64,000 bases of DNA, from positions 682,001 to 746,000 of the forward strand of contig JABWDB010000017.1 in NCBI GenBank assembly GCA_019614645.1. Reading direction: 5' to 3'. Numbering within the stretch: position 1 is the first letter of the stretch; each line of letters opens with the position of its first letter. This document shows, piece by piece, positions 25,607 through 36,299 of the stretch. Made by a program: the position numbers and the translations under genes. Under the pieces are notes generated by a model. It searched no databases, was not told where the DNA came from, and saw nothing but the letters and a program-made list of their open reading frames with translations. The DNA comes from Stratiolaelaps scimitus. Its lineage: Eukaryota; Arthropoda; Arachnida; Mesostigmata; Laelapidae.

Positions 25607-25607
<1 letters not shown>

Positions 25608-25650
<43 letters not shown>
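25608..25650. repeat. (AT)n microsatellite
   Basis: About 21 AT units, one of the longest in the window, 260 bp before the CCACAAT palindrome. Confidence 0.95.
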
Positions 25651-25651
<1 letters not shown>

Positions 25652-25910
25652 CGAAATGTGCCGTTTCAACGAATTGGACCACTGTATGCGTGGGTCAAAG
25701 GAGTCGGCGACGGCGGCGGCTCAGCTGGAAAAATACCTATCACATTCTATCGTCCGTACATCTGCAAGCAAGCAATATGTAGCAAGCTTGTTTGTTAGTC
25801 TAATCGACTATAGTAGAGATGATTCGAAAAATAACGTCGCCACGCAAGTTTATTGTTATTAATATTATTTGATGATTTATTATTTTTTTTTATTAATAAA
25901 TCGGGGATAT

Positions 25911-25915
25911 CCACA

Positions 25916-25947
<32 letters not shown>

Positions 25948-25962
25948 GTATATATATTGTGG
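25911..25962. repeat. AT-rich palindrome closed by CCACAAT/ATTGTGG arms
   Basis: CCACAATATATATA at the left and TATATATTGTGG at the right are complementary ends of a 52-base AT tract interrupted by one CATA and one TGTA. It can fold as a cruciform. The non-AT ends make it more than a plain microsatellite. Confidence 0.8.
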
Positions 25963-27378
25963 TTGGTGTCGTACGTGACACGAGCACGTTAACATCGTTA
26001 TGCCTTATGCAGTTTTCGCTTCTTGCTTCCCGTAGTAGCGTTATCTATTATTATTTATGTGAAGCGGGGTTCTCTCATGTTTACCCACCACGCACTGAAG
26101 ATAGTTTAGGCAGGGCGCCGTTCATCAGCATGTGGCATTTAGCCGAAACCAATCGGCCTTTCACCGTATGAAATCAGTGGGACTCTATCGCTGGATAGAT
26201 TTTGTCATTTTGAGCCCCATTATCATCCAATGGCTGGCTCTTAGGCCAGGCGTTATGGCACGCTCATTACCCGAAACCGCATTGCAATTGCTCGAATAGA
26301 GGTACGCACCACACCGCCATTCGGGCGACTGTGTGTAAGTGTGAATGTCGGAAACCGCGGGTGTCCGCGCGGAGCAACGGGTGGTCACCGCTTGGACCGT
26401 TACGGCGGCTGCTACTGCCACGGCGGCTGCTGCTGCCACGGCGGTTGCTGCTGAGTTGGGCAGCTTTCAAATATTTATTATTATACCTCACTATGCTTTG
26501 CTGGTCCACGCTGGTCTACGTAGCGTAGCGGTAGCCCGAGAGGCAATTTTCAGCCTGAGGTGCCCACGATACGACAATCCTACAACAGCTACGGGGCTGC
26601 CTCCTCGGCGGCTGCTGCTGCTGATCGTAGGCGCTGCCACAGCTGATTGTAAGGTGAACGGGGAGTGTCCAAAGATGAGCATTGGCCACAACTACAAATT
26701 CTACCCTTGGTCCAGTGTTCGATTTTAGCGGAAGTCGTTTCCTTTTGTCTGAACTCCTGTGAAACTCTGCTGCTGAGTGTGTGCTCGATATTCAACGAAA
26801 TGCCATCGGGACACTGGGTGTTTACGCCGGGCTGTGTGGGGAACGTTCCGCTGATGAAAGCTGAACGCCGGATATAAATGAGTTACGTTCTACGCTCAGT
26901 GAATAAAAAAGGTTGGTCGTGTACTTTTTTTTTGGTAGAATTTTGTGGTTGACATCATGGTGCAATGCCTTACCTGTGCGTCGGGTACCGGACCTCTCAC
27001 GTGCGCAAATGATTTTTCACTCACTGTTCGCGTCTATAACGAGTACTACAGGATGTATTGCTTGATTGGAAATCATTTTAATTTGGACCTTGACTTACTT
27101 GCGAGAAGTGAATTGATAGGTGATACGAGAAATGCTATAATCATAGCCTTGTCCGTAAGGCGGAGCGCGGTCAAAGTTAAGGATATCGTTGTTTATGACG
27201 ATTCGACTAGATGTTATAGGTTCAAGGCCCCAAGTAGCGATTGACAACTTGATCGTCGACGATGTCCAATTTATGAGTGCACCGTTGTCGCTCTGCTATT
27301 TTAGCGTAGTGAATAGTGCAGAGCGATGCAGCTAACAATCCCATTTAGGAGTAGGGTTGACATAACCGCGTTCAGTAG

Positions 27379-27468
27379 TATTCGGTGAGCGCCTACGATC
27401 AGGCCAACGTGTGCCTGATCGAGTACCTGAACGCTGCAGAGGCTGATGGTCTTGTGCGTATCGTGTAA
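27379..27468 (+). CDS. Terminal-exon-like short frame (29 codons plus stop)
   Basis: After TTCAGTAG at 27371-27378 a frame of 29 codons ends with TAA at 27466-27468. Its codons are strongly biased to C/G endings (for example AAC GTG TGC CTG ATC GAG TAC CTG). The peptide includes AYDQANVCLIEYLNAAEADG. No polyadenylation signal is obvious just downstream. Codon bias in such a short stretch is weak evidence, and a minus-strand frame overlaps it. Confidence 0.22.
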   Translation, partial: YSVSAYDQANVCLIEYLNAAEADGLVRIV

Positions 27469-29079
27469 TGATTAGTGCATCGCCCTGACGGGCGACTGGC
27501 CCGTCGCTGCTATGCCTTGTAGTGGCCATTGTGCTCTGCGCACTCGAACAGAGGATCCTGTCAACTTTCGAGGTCGCCTCTTGAACAAACTGACAGCCGC
27601 TAGGTAATGGCAATACGAGTTCTGACACAGGATGGAGACCGCAAAGATCGACTTGTGCGCGAGTCGCCGTTCATGACTTTGGGTTTCACGAGCTACCTGG
27701 TCTCCAGCCAGGTCAGGTGGATCAAAGATGTTTAATGATGCTGATGTCACATCCTGCCGAGCTGAGAATATCATGGACAGCGCAGGCAGATATCAAATTG
27801 TTAGACATCAGTATATAATGTGAATTATTACCGATTTTAAGATGCGCATCGTAGGAGTACATCTGCTATATTTTGCGTTTCGAAAACAAACCACATACGT
27901 AACGTGGTATATTTTATTATTATATAGTAGAATATATAGCAACATTATATATATGTATATATCTATATATATGTTGCTTGGTGGGACTTGGACAAGCGGT
28001 CCCAGACCAGTACAATGGTTCAAACGTAATTGTCTGGAAGTAACTTTAAATAGACAGGACAATTAATCTAAAAACAAAACGAAACAGGATTTAACTCTTA
28101 GGGGACGATCCGCTAATGAAATTCTCAGTTGCCTTTTGGTAACGCGTCGAGTAGTATTAGTAATATTGTACAATGCAAGACAATCTGTGACGATTCACCG
28201 ATTGGTAGTGGTGCCCCCACACCAATGTTTTGCCAATGGTATATTGCAAATTTTAGCTTATAGCGAAAAACGTCTTCTGGCCACACTCCTTTGGCAAATT
28301 TCAGCCAGGCTGAATTACTATGAAATATTCGCCTTATGTATTATGGTCTATGAAACAGATTGGTACTAGCCTTGCACACAAAGTATCGGACATCGGTACT
28401 ACCTTGTGAGACGCACCGCTTCCCGGGTTGAAGGCTGCAGCCGCTGTACTATTTTTTAATGTTAAGCAGTATGGATATCTGCGTAGCTCCTTAACCCTAT
28501 CGTGCAATACATGTATCATATATCCCCACGCTGTGTGGTATACCGCTTTCGTTGAAATCAGGAACATTTATCAACAATATAGGGGTGTTTATCAATGCAC
28601 GAAGAGAAACCCAGCGGGAGCATTTGAATAACAAATTACCGGGCTATTCAATAAAAAAAATATTCTTTTTAGTGAACTAGGTCGAGACGAAATGACGCTC
28701 CTTGCTATTCAACCCAGGCCCCAGAGGCGAAACACGTTTAGCACGTTGTCTACGATCTGCTCATCTTAGATCGGCCCATGCAAATGAATTCTATTTACGA
28801 CAGTTTGACGGACGGGTGATGCTCGGCCGGCGACTGTGGAACAGAGTGGACATGTCAGTGACGCTTGAGGATTAAGAACGTTTGAGAAATAGAAGGCGTT
28901 GTCTTATTAGCAAACCTTTTTTTTTACGTTTTTTTTTTAGGATTTCACTTGGGTACTGAACTCATACCGTTAAGTTAGGAATGAGGTACCTGAATTTGTG
29001 TGGCCCGTAGACGTTTTGAAAGAAATTATATCTATATCGCAGAATGAGGTGACCGTTATTGGTTGATCCAAGCAAAGCG

Positions 29080-29550
29080 GCCTTCTTTTCAAATAAGGTA
29101 TTCATATCAGCATAATATCACAGGAGAATATGCGGATTCACTCCACAACTTGACCCTTTTAGGATCACAAACGACCTAACAACAGTAACTTTGTAGGTTC
29201 GAGCGTACATTTGTTTGCGGCAAGCGGCATATCCAGATTCTCTGTCAAAAATATTTCATACACCTCTCCGGGTGACAGCGGTTTTCGGAGGCAGGAGCCG
29301 ACACAAAGTGATACCGTCGAAATTTGTGGCCGTAATCAGCAATCTCTTGTCGCCGCGAATCAGCTTATAAACCTCCGGTTCAGCTATTTTACCTGGATAA
29401 AAATATTCTTCGTGATTCCTATATCGGGCTGCACGTGCACGACCTGTGTCTCATGAATCGTAAGAGTACGTTTCAGGGCCACTTTCGTCTCAGAAAAATA
29501 GCGTAGATTGCGCTTCCCAAAAAACTCTCGTAGATCCCTGTGTTCCGGCC
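29080..29550 (-). pseudogene. Second, more decayed copy of the same mariner family
   Basis: DNA here aligns by eye with 9535-10030. Shared blocks include GTTTGCGGCAAGC, the stretch ATACACCTC(T/C)CCG, and the GGAGCCGA and ATCAGC-type segments in the same order. The minus translation gives LTIHET where copy 1 has FTIDET (first Asp replaced by His), PPKT(A/S)-type residues and ENLDMPLAAN. Frames are broken by stops and small indels. Only the catalytic middle is present, and the C-terminal part is missing or too diverged to see. Confidence 0.72.
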
Positions 29551-29906
29551 ATGATTAGTACTTTCATGATAAACATATATTAGTAAGTACCTAGTCTTTT
29601 TAGAATGATTTTAATTAAATGATTTTAGGTAAATGTCTCGTTATTATATTGGGCATTACTTTCCCAGATACACGTAGTCTGACGAAAATTAAGAATTAGC
29701 TCATAGGAGTAGCTTTTGGCCTATCAAATAACGCCCGAAATGACGAAGTTCCTTTGGGATTCCCGTTTTATGCATAACTCTTCTAGGTGGACTGAAAATG
29801 AGCTTGTTTCCATGTTGCTTGGAAAGTCGTGAAATACCTGCACACGTATGTGATAGTTGAAATTCAGCGGCAAACGTTGAATCTATTCAAAGTTTGGTCT
29901 GTCTCT

Positions 29907-30003
29907 TAGCTGTTCCCCTGTGTAACACGCCTCGGTTTTGAACCTTCAGGTATTACTTCGAGAGACATGTTGGGGCGACCTTTGCTTTATTTTCAACCTT
30001 GTC
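29907..30003. repeat. Diverged dispersed repeat, copy B
   Basis: Partner of the segment at 16924-17035. Shared blocks are AGCTGTTCCCC, CGCCTCGG, ACATGTTGGGGCGACCTT and TATTTTC. It lies about 360 bp beyond the second mariner relic but matches nothing in the first mariner copy, so it is probably a different element. Confidence 0.5.
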
Positions 30004-31099
30004 GTACCTGGTATGAATCCACAGATCAAGAGATCTGACAAAGTAATTCCGAGATACACGACGTCTCGCAGGATCTGAACCCGAGCCATATGTCCCCTCC
30101 TGTTTGACAATACATTGTCTCTATGTATTGTCGAGATGTTAAAGCTAGAATGGTGGGATATTATAATTTTTAGAGGGGAAACCTCCCAGGACGGCAGCTC
30201 TACCGTTGGAGTAGCCGGTGGAGTGAAATCAATCCCGCTCCGGCCTTGGACAGTGCTATTCAGCTTGATCCCAAATTATAGGTTTTCTGTTCAGAGGACG
30301 ATATTCCATAGGTGAGACGAACCAATATTCACGCATTGTTGGGATACACATGCCCAAGTGACACTAAATGCGCTGCCCTTTGCCTGCGTCGCCTCTTGGC
30401 CACGTAGCTACAATAACTTGACTACTCCACGGGGAAAGATCAATGCTGTAGACCAATACAATGATAGGGGTGAGTTCCGGATGCCACGTCATCCAGCCGA
30501 AGTCGCGTCGATCATCGCATCATACTTCGCCTCAAAGCTATGCCGTGTGACACGGTGCCCTGTTACGTCGGTGGAGTTAGCCGTAGTCATGGAATGGGCT
30601 GTTTAGTTTTGGCCCTAGCTGTCTCTCTGCCCCACAAAACCAAGGCCAACGGGGGTACACGCGTGTAAACCTGCTGCATGCAGCTAGACAGATAAACAGA
30701 CTTATTCTTCACCAAACTCACAAACACGAACGGTGTCTCTAACGCCAACGGGTGTGTCCGATAGTGGCTGCGTCTCCGATGACCGCCTGCAAGGCGCACC
30801 GGCTACTCGACGTATTCGAATACGTGGGCAATACATGCATGCGTCCAGGTCAACACACACACATGCATGGCCATCGAGCTCCATGCACACAGCGAGCAGC
30901 GAATGTTTACGAACATATCGCATCACAGGTCTGTGTCGTGTGGCGAGGACAATGGATGGGCATGCTCGCTCATATTCGGCACCTCCTACCCGACGGCCGC
31001 CGCCATAGACAACGTTTGCTATCCTGAACACTGTCTAAGCGTCGCCAAGACAGTCGAAACGAAGTTCCCGACACTCGAATTGCCTTATCCCTATCGTTT

Positions 31100-32110
31100 T
31101 CTGTCCTAGGCATGTCCTCGCCTCGCCTTCGCCGCCCAGTTCGCCCCCGCAGCAGTATTCGTCAGTGCAGTATAGTGTTGTACTCTGCAATGCGCCATTC
31201 GTATACGGCACAAGGCGGACACGGGGGTTCCATTACATCGACTTTTGTGAGGGTCGTCCGTCAACTCCTCCCAACGCTTCCCCGACGGAAGCGGACCTCG
31301 TTCGCTCCCCTACCCAGGACGGTCCTTCTTCAGCCTGTTCGGACACCGTTCCGATTTTCCCCCATTGCAATTACACACAAGAGCAGAGGGCGCGGCGCCC
31401 TGCGGCGTCCGCTTTCGACCTGATGAATGAGGGATGGGGTCGCGTGGCGTCCCCTTCGCGGCCGCCTTCTCTTCCTGTGTCGCTGAAGCGAACGGCGAAC
31501 TACCGGCCTCAGGGATCAACAAATTGGAGGTGTCAGCTCCGACAAACTCGTCCGTTGGCCCGAGTGCCCACGTCATAGGCTCGGCAGCGCGAGGCTTGCG
31601 CGCCTGTTCCCCAATCAGATCAATGGGAGCTTCGATCGGGGCCCGGCGCGCCATCATCCTTTTTACCTTTTCGCATTTTTGCCCACGAGTGTCCTGAGCC
31701 CTCGCTCAAGAGGAGAGGGTGACCAGGTCCAGGTGAGGCGTTACGAGGGAAACGCAGGTAGGGGCTCACTTAGGGGGAGGTGACTACGGGTAGACAAACT
31801 CACGTCGAACTCACGACTATCCCGGTACAGGCACATGAACGTGTGGGCCCAGACGACGAGGGCGACGACAACGACCGGTGGCCAAATGCTTCGCACGCCA
31901 ACTGCCCATTGGCCAGAGGCAGCGACCCAGAGCAGCGGTTGTAGCAACAGCCGATCTACAAGTTGGCACGGCCAGTAGGCGGGGGGCGTGTTTCGACACT
32001 CCACCAGGCAGCAAGAGGCAGGCGTTCGACGTCCGCCTCTTTTGACGGAGCGCGCCGCGCGTTTGGACGCCCCTTCCGGTGCGATCCACTACTTGCTGCT
32101 ACTGCTACAA
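31100..32110. other. GC-rich block with a minus-strand frame of coding-like composition
   Basis: The minus-strand frame 31310-31657 (115 codons) is not low-complexity. It has an Arg/Ala/Pro-rich start and a Cys-containing end (VCNCNGGKSERCPN). It matches no family I know. A decayed retrotransposon ORF1 is one option. I list the block only. Confidence 0.3.
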
Positions 32111-32681
32111 CCACCACTCGAAATGACGATAGCAAGCCGGCATTTCGAGTGGAGCATTGCACCGCGATAACAGGGGCAGAGGCTGAAATCCAGTGTCGTC
32201 CTGAGGTCCCAGAGTGGTCTGGCTTGGCAAATCGAGGATGGATCGGAAGGCTGCATTTTTGAAGAGTTCCCTTGCTGGTGCTGCTAGTGCCGCAAGTGCT
32301 GATGATATACTTCACTTGCGCGTTATTGCCTCGTATCTTTAGCACTGCCACACGAATGCGGCTAAAACCAGCCCAAGGAGGGGGTGCAATGGGACGAGGG
32401 GGTTCTAGATTGGGGAAAACATCTGGTCAGCAGCAATCATGCAACGTTGGTAGCGTGAGTCGAATAAGAAACAATGCTTATTTTAACGAGAAGAAGGTTG
32501 AGGTGTCGAGAGGTTGTCAAAGCGTCGAATGTGAGATAGGGCAACTTGGCCAGTTAAACAACTTGCCTGAGTTCACCTGCCATTTCACTAGGAGTCATTA
32601 AATGCCGGGGGTAGCGGGACCGGCTCCGATAGATTGACCTGATCGCAACCGATCGCCACGTAAACAGATTGTAACGTACGC

Positions 32682-32704
32682 CTATATATATATATATATA
32701 TATA
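32682..32704. repeat. (TA)n microsatellite
   Basis: About 11 TA units. Confidence 0.93.
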
Positions 32705-33271
32705 CACCTCTACATAGACAGAGCAGTATTCCATTATCACAAATTAGCGCACAATAGAACATTGCTTCGAACTCTCCCCATCTGCATTGCTTCGATATTC
32801 CGCATCAATTTTGTTGTATACGACCTGTAAGAAACCGGCGCCTAAAGCCCTGCTGTAACTGTATGTAGCGTGGCTTATCGTCGTCAGGCAAAATTACAGC
32901 GAAACGCTCGAAAAAGTACCAGGGTACGTAACGCTCATTAGCCTTCTCAGAATCACCTACGATTGAGAATGCAATAAGCGGAGATAAGCATAGTGATGCA
33001 TAACAACCTGTTGATCTGAGGCTCCCTCTCTCTTTCTCTCTTAGCCAAACAGCAACCTGTTGCATTCACTTTGGTCCTCTGTATGGCGGCTGACGGCGAT
33101 ACCAGCGGATGGCCGAAATGAGAAATCATCCTAACTCTATATCAGAAATGCTCGTTGTTATGTTTCCAACATTAAGCTGTTTTTTCTTCGATCTTTACTG
33201 TGTACAAATGTATGTACCTTGGGGTGGCGTAGGGACAGTGCCAAGTTCTAGCAACCATAGAGTCGAATCCT

Positions 33272-33285
33272 AGAGTTGTTAACAT
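33272..33285 (+). repeat. Target-site duplication, left copy
   Basis: AGAGTTGTTAACAT, matching 34716-34729 at 13 of 14 positions. It directly abuts the poly(A) end of the LINE relic. Confidence 0.7.
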
Positions 33286-34715
33286 TTTTTCTTTTTTTTT
33301 TAATGAGGTTGGGGGCAAAATCCGTTATGACCACCTGACCTCACATCTGAGGTGTTCGCCTAGGTAGTGTCGGACTCGCATCGACTAATACCCCGAACTA
33401 TTTGCTAACTTGGGCCACTGTCAGGAACTCTGCAGGAAGAATACTTATGACAGCATCTTGCAGGGACCGGCAGGCAGATCTGGCCCACCCTATCCCTCGG
33501 TCCGTCCTCTATTACTCGTCCCAAGGTCTGCGCCCCCTGGCTCTTCGTTTTCTCTGCGGACTAGCTGCGCTAGTCTAGCTCTTTCCAATTGGGCCTTCTC
33601 TCGAAGAATCCTCTCGGTGAGTACCTTGCCCTTCTCACAGTTTTCCCCACTTTCACATAGATACCTAACAAATGAACTGATTCCTCCCAGGACGGCGTCC
33701 AGCAGGTCCCCGTCCCCGTCCACCGCTTCATGACGAACCCGCTACAGGGCCTCGCACGCTGACAGCGTGTGTATCGCGTCGTCTTTTTCCCCGGTTCTGC
33801 AGTGGGCACAAATGTGAGAGGCGGCCTTTCCAATCCTATGTAGATAGGATTGGAAATTCCCATACCCTGTGATGAACTGTGAGAGGAAGAACGTAAGTTC
33901 TCCTCCCGGTCGTTCCATCCATGCCTTGATATCCAGGATGACGTCCCTGACAGTTGCGCCTGGAGCCATCCAGGGAATGTTGTTCCAGTCCGTCTGCCAT
34001 GCGTCCATTGTCTTCTCCCATTGGAACCGTCCCTCCTTGAATCTCCGCCGACGTTGCTCGGCCTTCAGGTCCCACGGGCTGTGCCCGCGAGAACTAGCGC
34101 AGCGTGTGTGCTGACTGATCTGTACACCTGTGTAACGCGGACGGCCAGCGCGTGCTGAGTTTTGCGAAAGATCTTCCTGACCGTTTTGTTCGATGCTGTC
34201 GCTGTTGCCCATACAGGCGATCCGAACCGCATGATCGATTCTGCTACTGCCATGTACACCTTCTGCTTACCTTCTTTGGGACCGTAGGTGTTTGGCATGA
34301 TGTGGACCAGCCGCTCTTGTCGCTTTGGCCACTGCGATCCTGGCGTGTGCGGTTTCTCGATGGCTCGGTTCAGATAAACTCCCAGGTACCTGGCGGTGTG
34401 GACGAGTTCTATCCTTTCCCCCGCCAGCTTGACCTCTATGTCAGGACACTTCTTTCTGCCAATTAGGAGGATGGCCTCGCTTTTCGCCGGCGCCAGCTCT
34501 AGCCCGTGACTCCTCACCCAGACTGCTGTCGAGCCCAATGCAAGGTTTGCATTGGTTTGTAGCTCTCGCGGCGTCCGCGCTCTGACAGTGACAGTGAGAT
34601 CGTCGGCGTACGCTATCAGGTTGATTCCGTTTGGAAGATCTTTTATTTTAAAAACTCCGCTCGTAAGTGAGGTTCCACAACAGGGGGCCCAGAGTGGAAC
34701 CCTGAAGCACCCCTG
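33286..34715 (-). mobile_element. 5'-truncated R1-like non-LTR retrotransposon with poly(A) and target-site duplication
   Basis: A minus-strand LINE relic of about 1.43 kb. It begins inside the reverse transcriptase core and ends in an A-rich tail (T-rich at 33286-33301 on +). An imperfect 14-bp direct repeat flanks it, AGAGTTGTTAACAT at 33272-33285 and AGAGTTGTTGACAT at 34716-34729 (13 of 14 match), the expected target-site duplication. The 3' untranslated part lies at about 33302-33490. 5' truncation is typical of target-primed insertion. Confidence 0.85.
33490..34715 (-). pseudogene. Reverse transcriptase / C-terminal domain remnant of the R1-like LINE
   Basis: Translation on the minus strand shows, in order, the RT motif GVLQGSTLGPLLWN at the truncated start and, after a frameshift near 34650, LIAYADDL (catalytic YADD). 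Next comes RTPRELQTNANLAL, the HGLELAPAKSEA segment and ARYLGVYLN, all typical of the R1/Jockey-like clade. A second frameshift near 34070 leads to LKAEQRRRRFKEG, WQTDWN and the HCCH-like zinc motif (HICAHC...IHTLSAC). A stop and third shift near 33742 precede the last part (GGISSFVRYL), ending about 33490. At least three frame breaks show it is inactive. The endonuclease and ORF1 are absent because of the 5' truncation. Confidence 0.87.
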
Positions 34716-34729
34716 AGAGTTGTTGACAT
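34716..34729 (+). repeat. Target-site duplication, right copy
   Basis: AGAGTTGTTGACAT directly abuts the truncated 5' end of the LINE relic. The single difference from the left copy implies post-insertion divergence. Confidence 0.7.
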
Positions 34730-35178
34730 TATGATTGTTATCTATACTCTCAATAGCGGTGTACCCCCATGGAAGTGGTCTCACTCAGTCATTATCAACT
34801 GCTCACCAACACTTCTTAATAATTGATATAGGCATGCGCCTATGCGATTGTTATCTGTATGCGATTTCTATCGGGAGGATAACTGGTCGTCGTCTGAACC
34901 CAGTTGTCTTCCGTCTTCGTACACCTGCATAACAGGCTGTATATTGCTGTATGCCCACTGTCCTGTGCATATACGTACATGCAGACACAGTGCATGTAAA
35001 TAGCAGAAACCTTGCGGCCATTGTTCTCAGTGGCACACCGGCTTTGATTGCTTGACTTGCTTGACTAGTAGGCAGTAGCTTTATTAGTTTCTGTTACGCT
35101 GACGTTCATTGTGCGTTGTTCCCCGAATGGCATGCCCGACTCGACAATACGACAAGCCGTATATTGTTGGACAGACAG

Positions 35179-35181
<3 letters not shown>

Positions 35182-35210
<29 letters not shown>
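35182..35210. repeat. (GA)n microsatellite
   Basis: About 14 GA units. Confidence 0.94.
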
Positions 35211-35213
<3 letters not shown>

Positions 35214-36299
35214 CAGATAGAGAAAGAAATAAAGAGAATAGACACGGACTATGTATTTAGTTACCACGTACTGCCTATAGATGGACCTTCCCCGGACCTC
35301 CCTTCGCGGTGAAATATTGATGCTTCCCGTTCTAGCATCCCCCGTCGCTGTCGTGGACAGCGACTGAGTGGGGTTTGCTGTGCTCAAGTTGGCTGTGTCG
35401 TTTCGTTATTCGTCAAGTGCGACAACATGGCATGACACGGTCGACCATAGATATCATCGATTGACCACAACAACGAACACTGCCACTAAATACAGCTACA
35501 GGCAATGTTACTGCCTTGACTGTGGCTGATCTCTGGAGCGGGGGCATCAGTGTTCTCTCGGACGCCGGACGTCTCTCTTCAATGTCCAACACCCTGTGAT
35601 GTGTCTCTCCTCGATGACGGAGCCTGTTTCAGGGTTTGCATGTCTCTGGTTCCTTATCCTCGCACGAGGCAAAGCAGTAAAAGCAGCAGAAGGGGCCCAG
35701 TCAACAAATTTGTTCTTTATTCACTACGCCCATAATGTAGCCAACTACTACGCACCGCGTACAGAGCCCTGTATAGTCGTCGCCGCTCCGGACTTCTCTA
35801 ATGAGACTAAAAGGCCAACTTCATCCAAGTGATTTTACAGGCCTCATTGTCATTGTAGTTATGATTAGAGGTTGCTGTTATATCGATCACTTGATATCTT
35901 GACCGATCACAGCCAAACACAGTATCGCATCAGAGAACTAGTCACGTTCCTACCACAAAATGTGTGAAGGATCATTCATAATTAAAAAAATGTAAATGTC
36001 ACAATTGCCTCGCTCGAAACCCAGTCGCTGTTGGATTCCCCCACGGGCGTGTTGCAACAACGACAATTATAAACGTGTACAATCACACATAGCGATTGGG
36101 ATTGTGGCAAAGCGCCGCGGTCTATTGTATCTCTTCATATCTCTTGCCGATTACCGCATACACACACAGCAGTTAGCTCTGGTCAGCGAGGAATGAATAT
36201 AAACCCCCCCCCGCCACTCTAGCATAGTCTAGCTCTCCTCCGCCCTCTTATAGCGTGTGATGCGAACGCCGCTTGTCTAGCTGGTCAGCCAACTACCTG

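Larger units (their letters stand above)
20340..27378. other. Intron sequence rich in AT repeats, no supported gene
   Basis: This holds microsatellites at 22.3, 23.1, 24.6 and 25.6 kb, the hairpin at 24845-24882, the palindrome at 25911-25962 and a CTG/CGG trinucleotide stretch near 26400-26455. The minus frame 23273-23605 is open but unrecognised. Confidence 0.4.
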
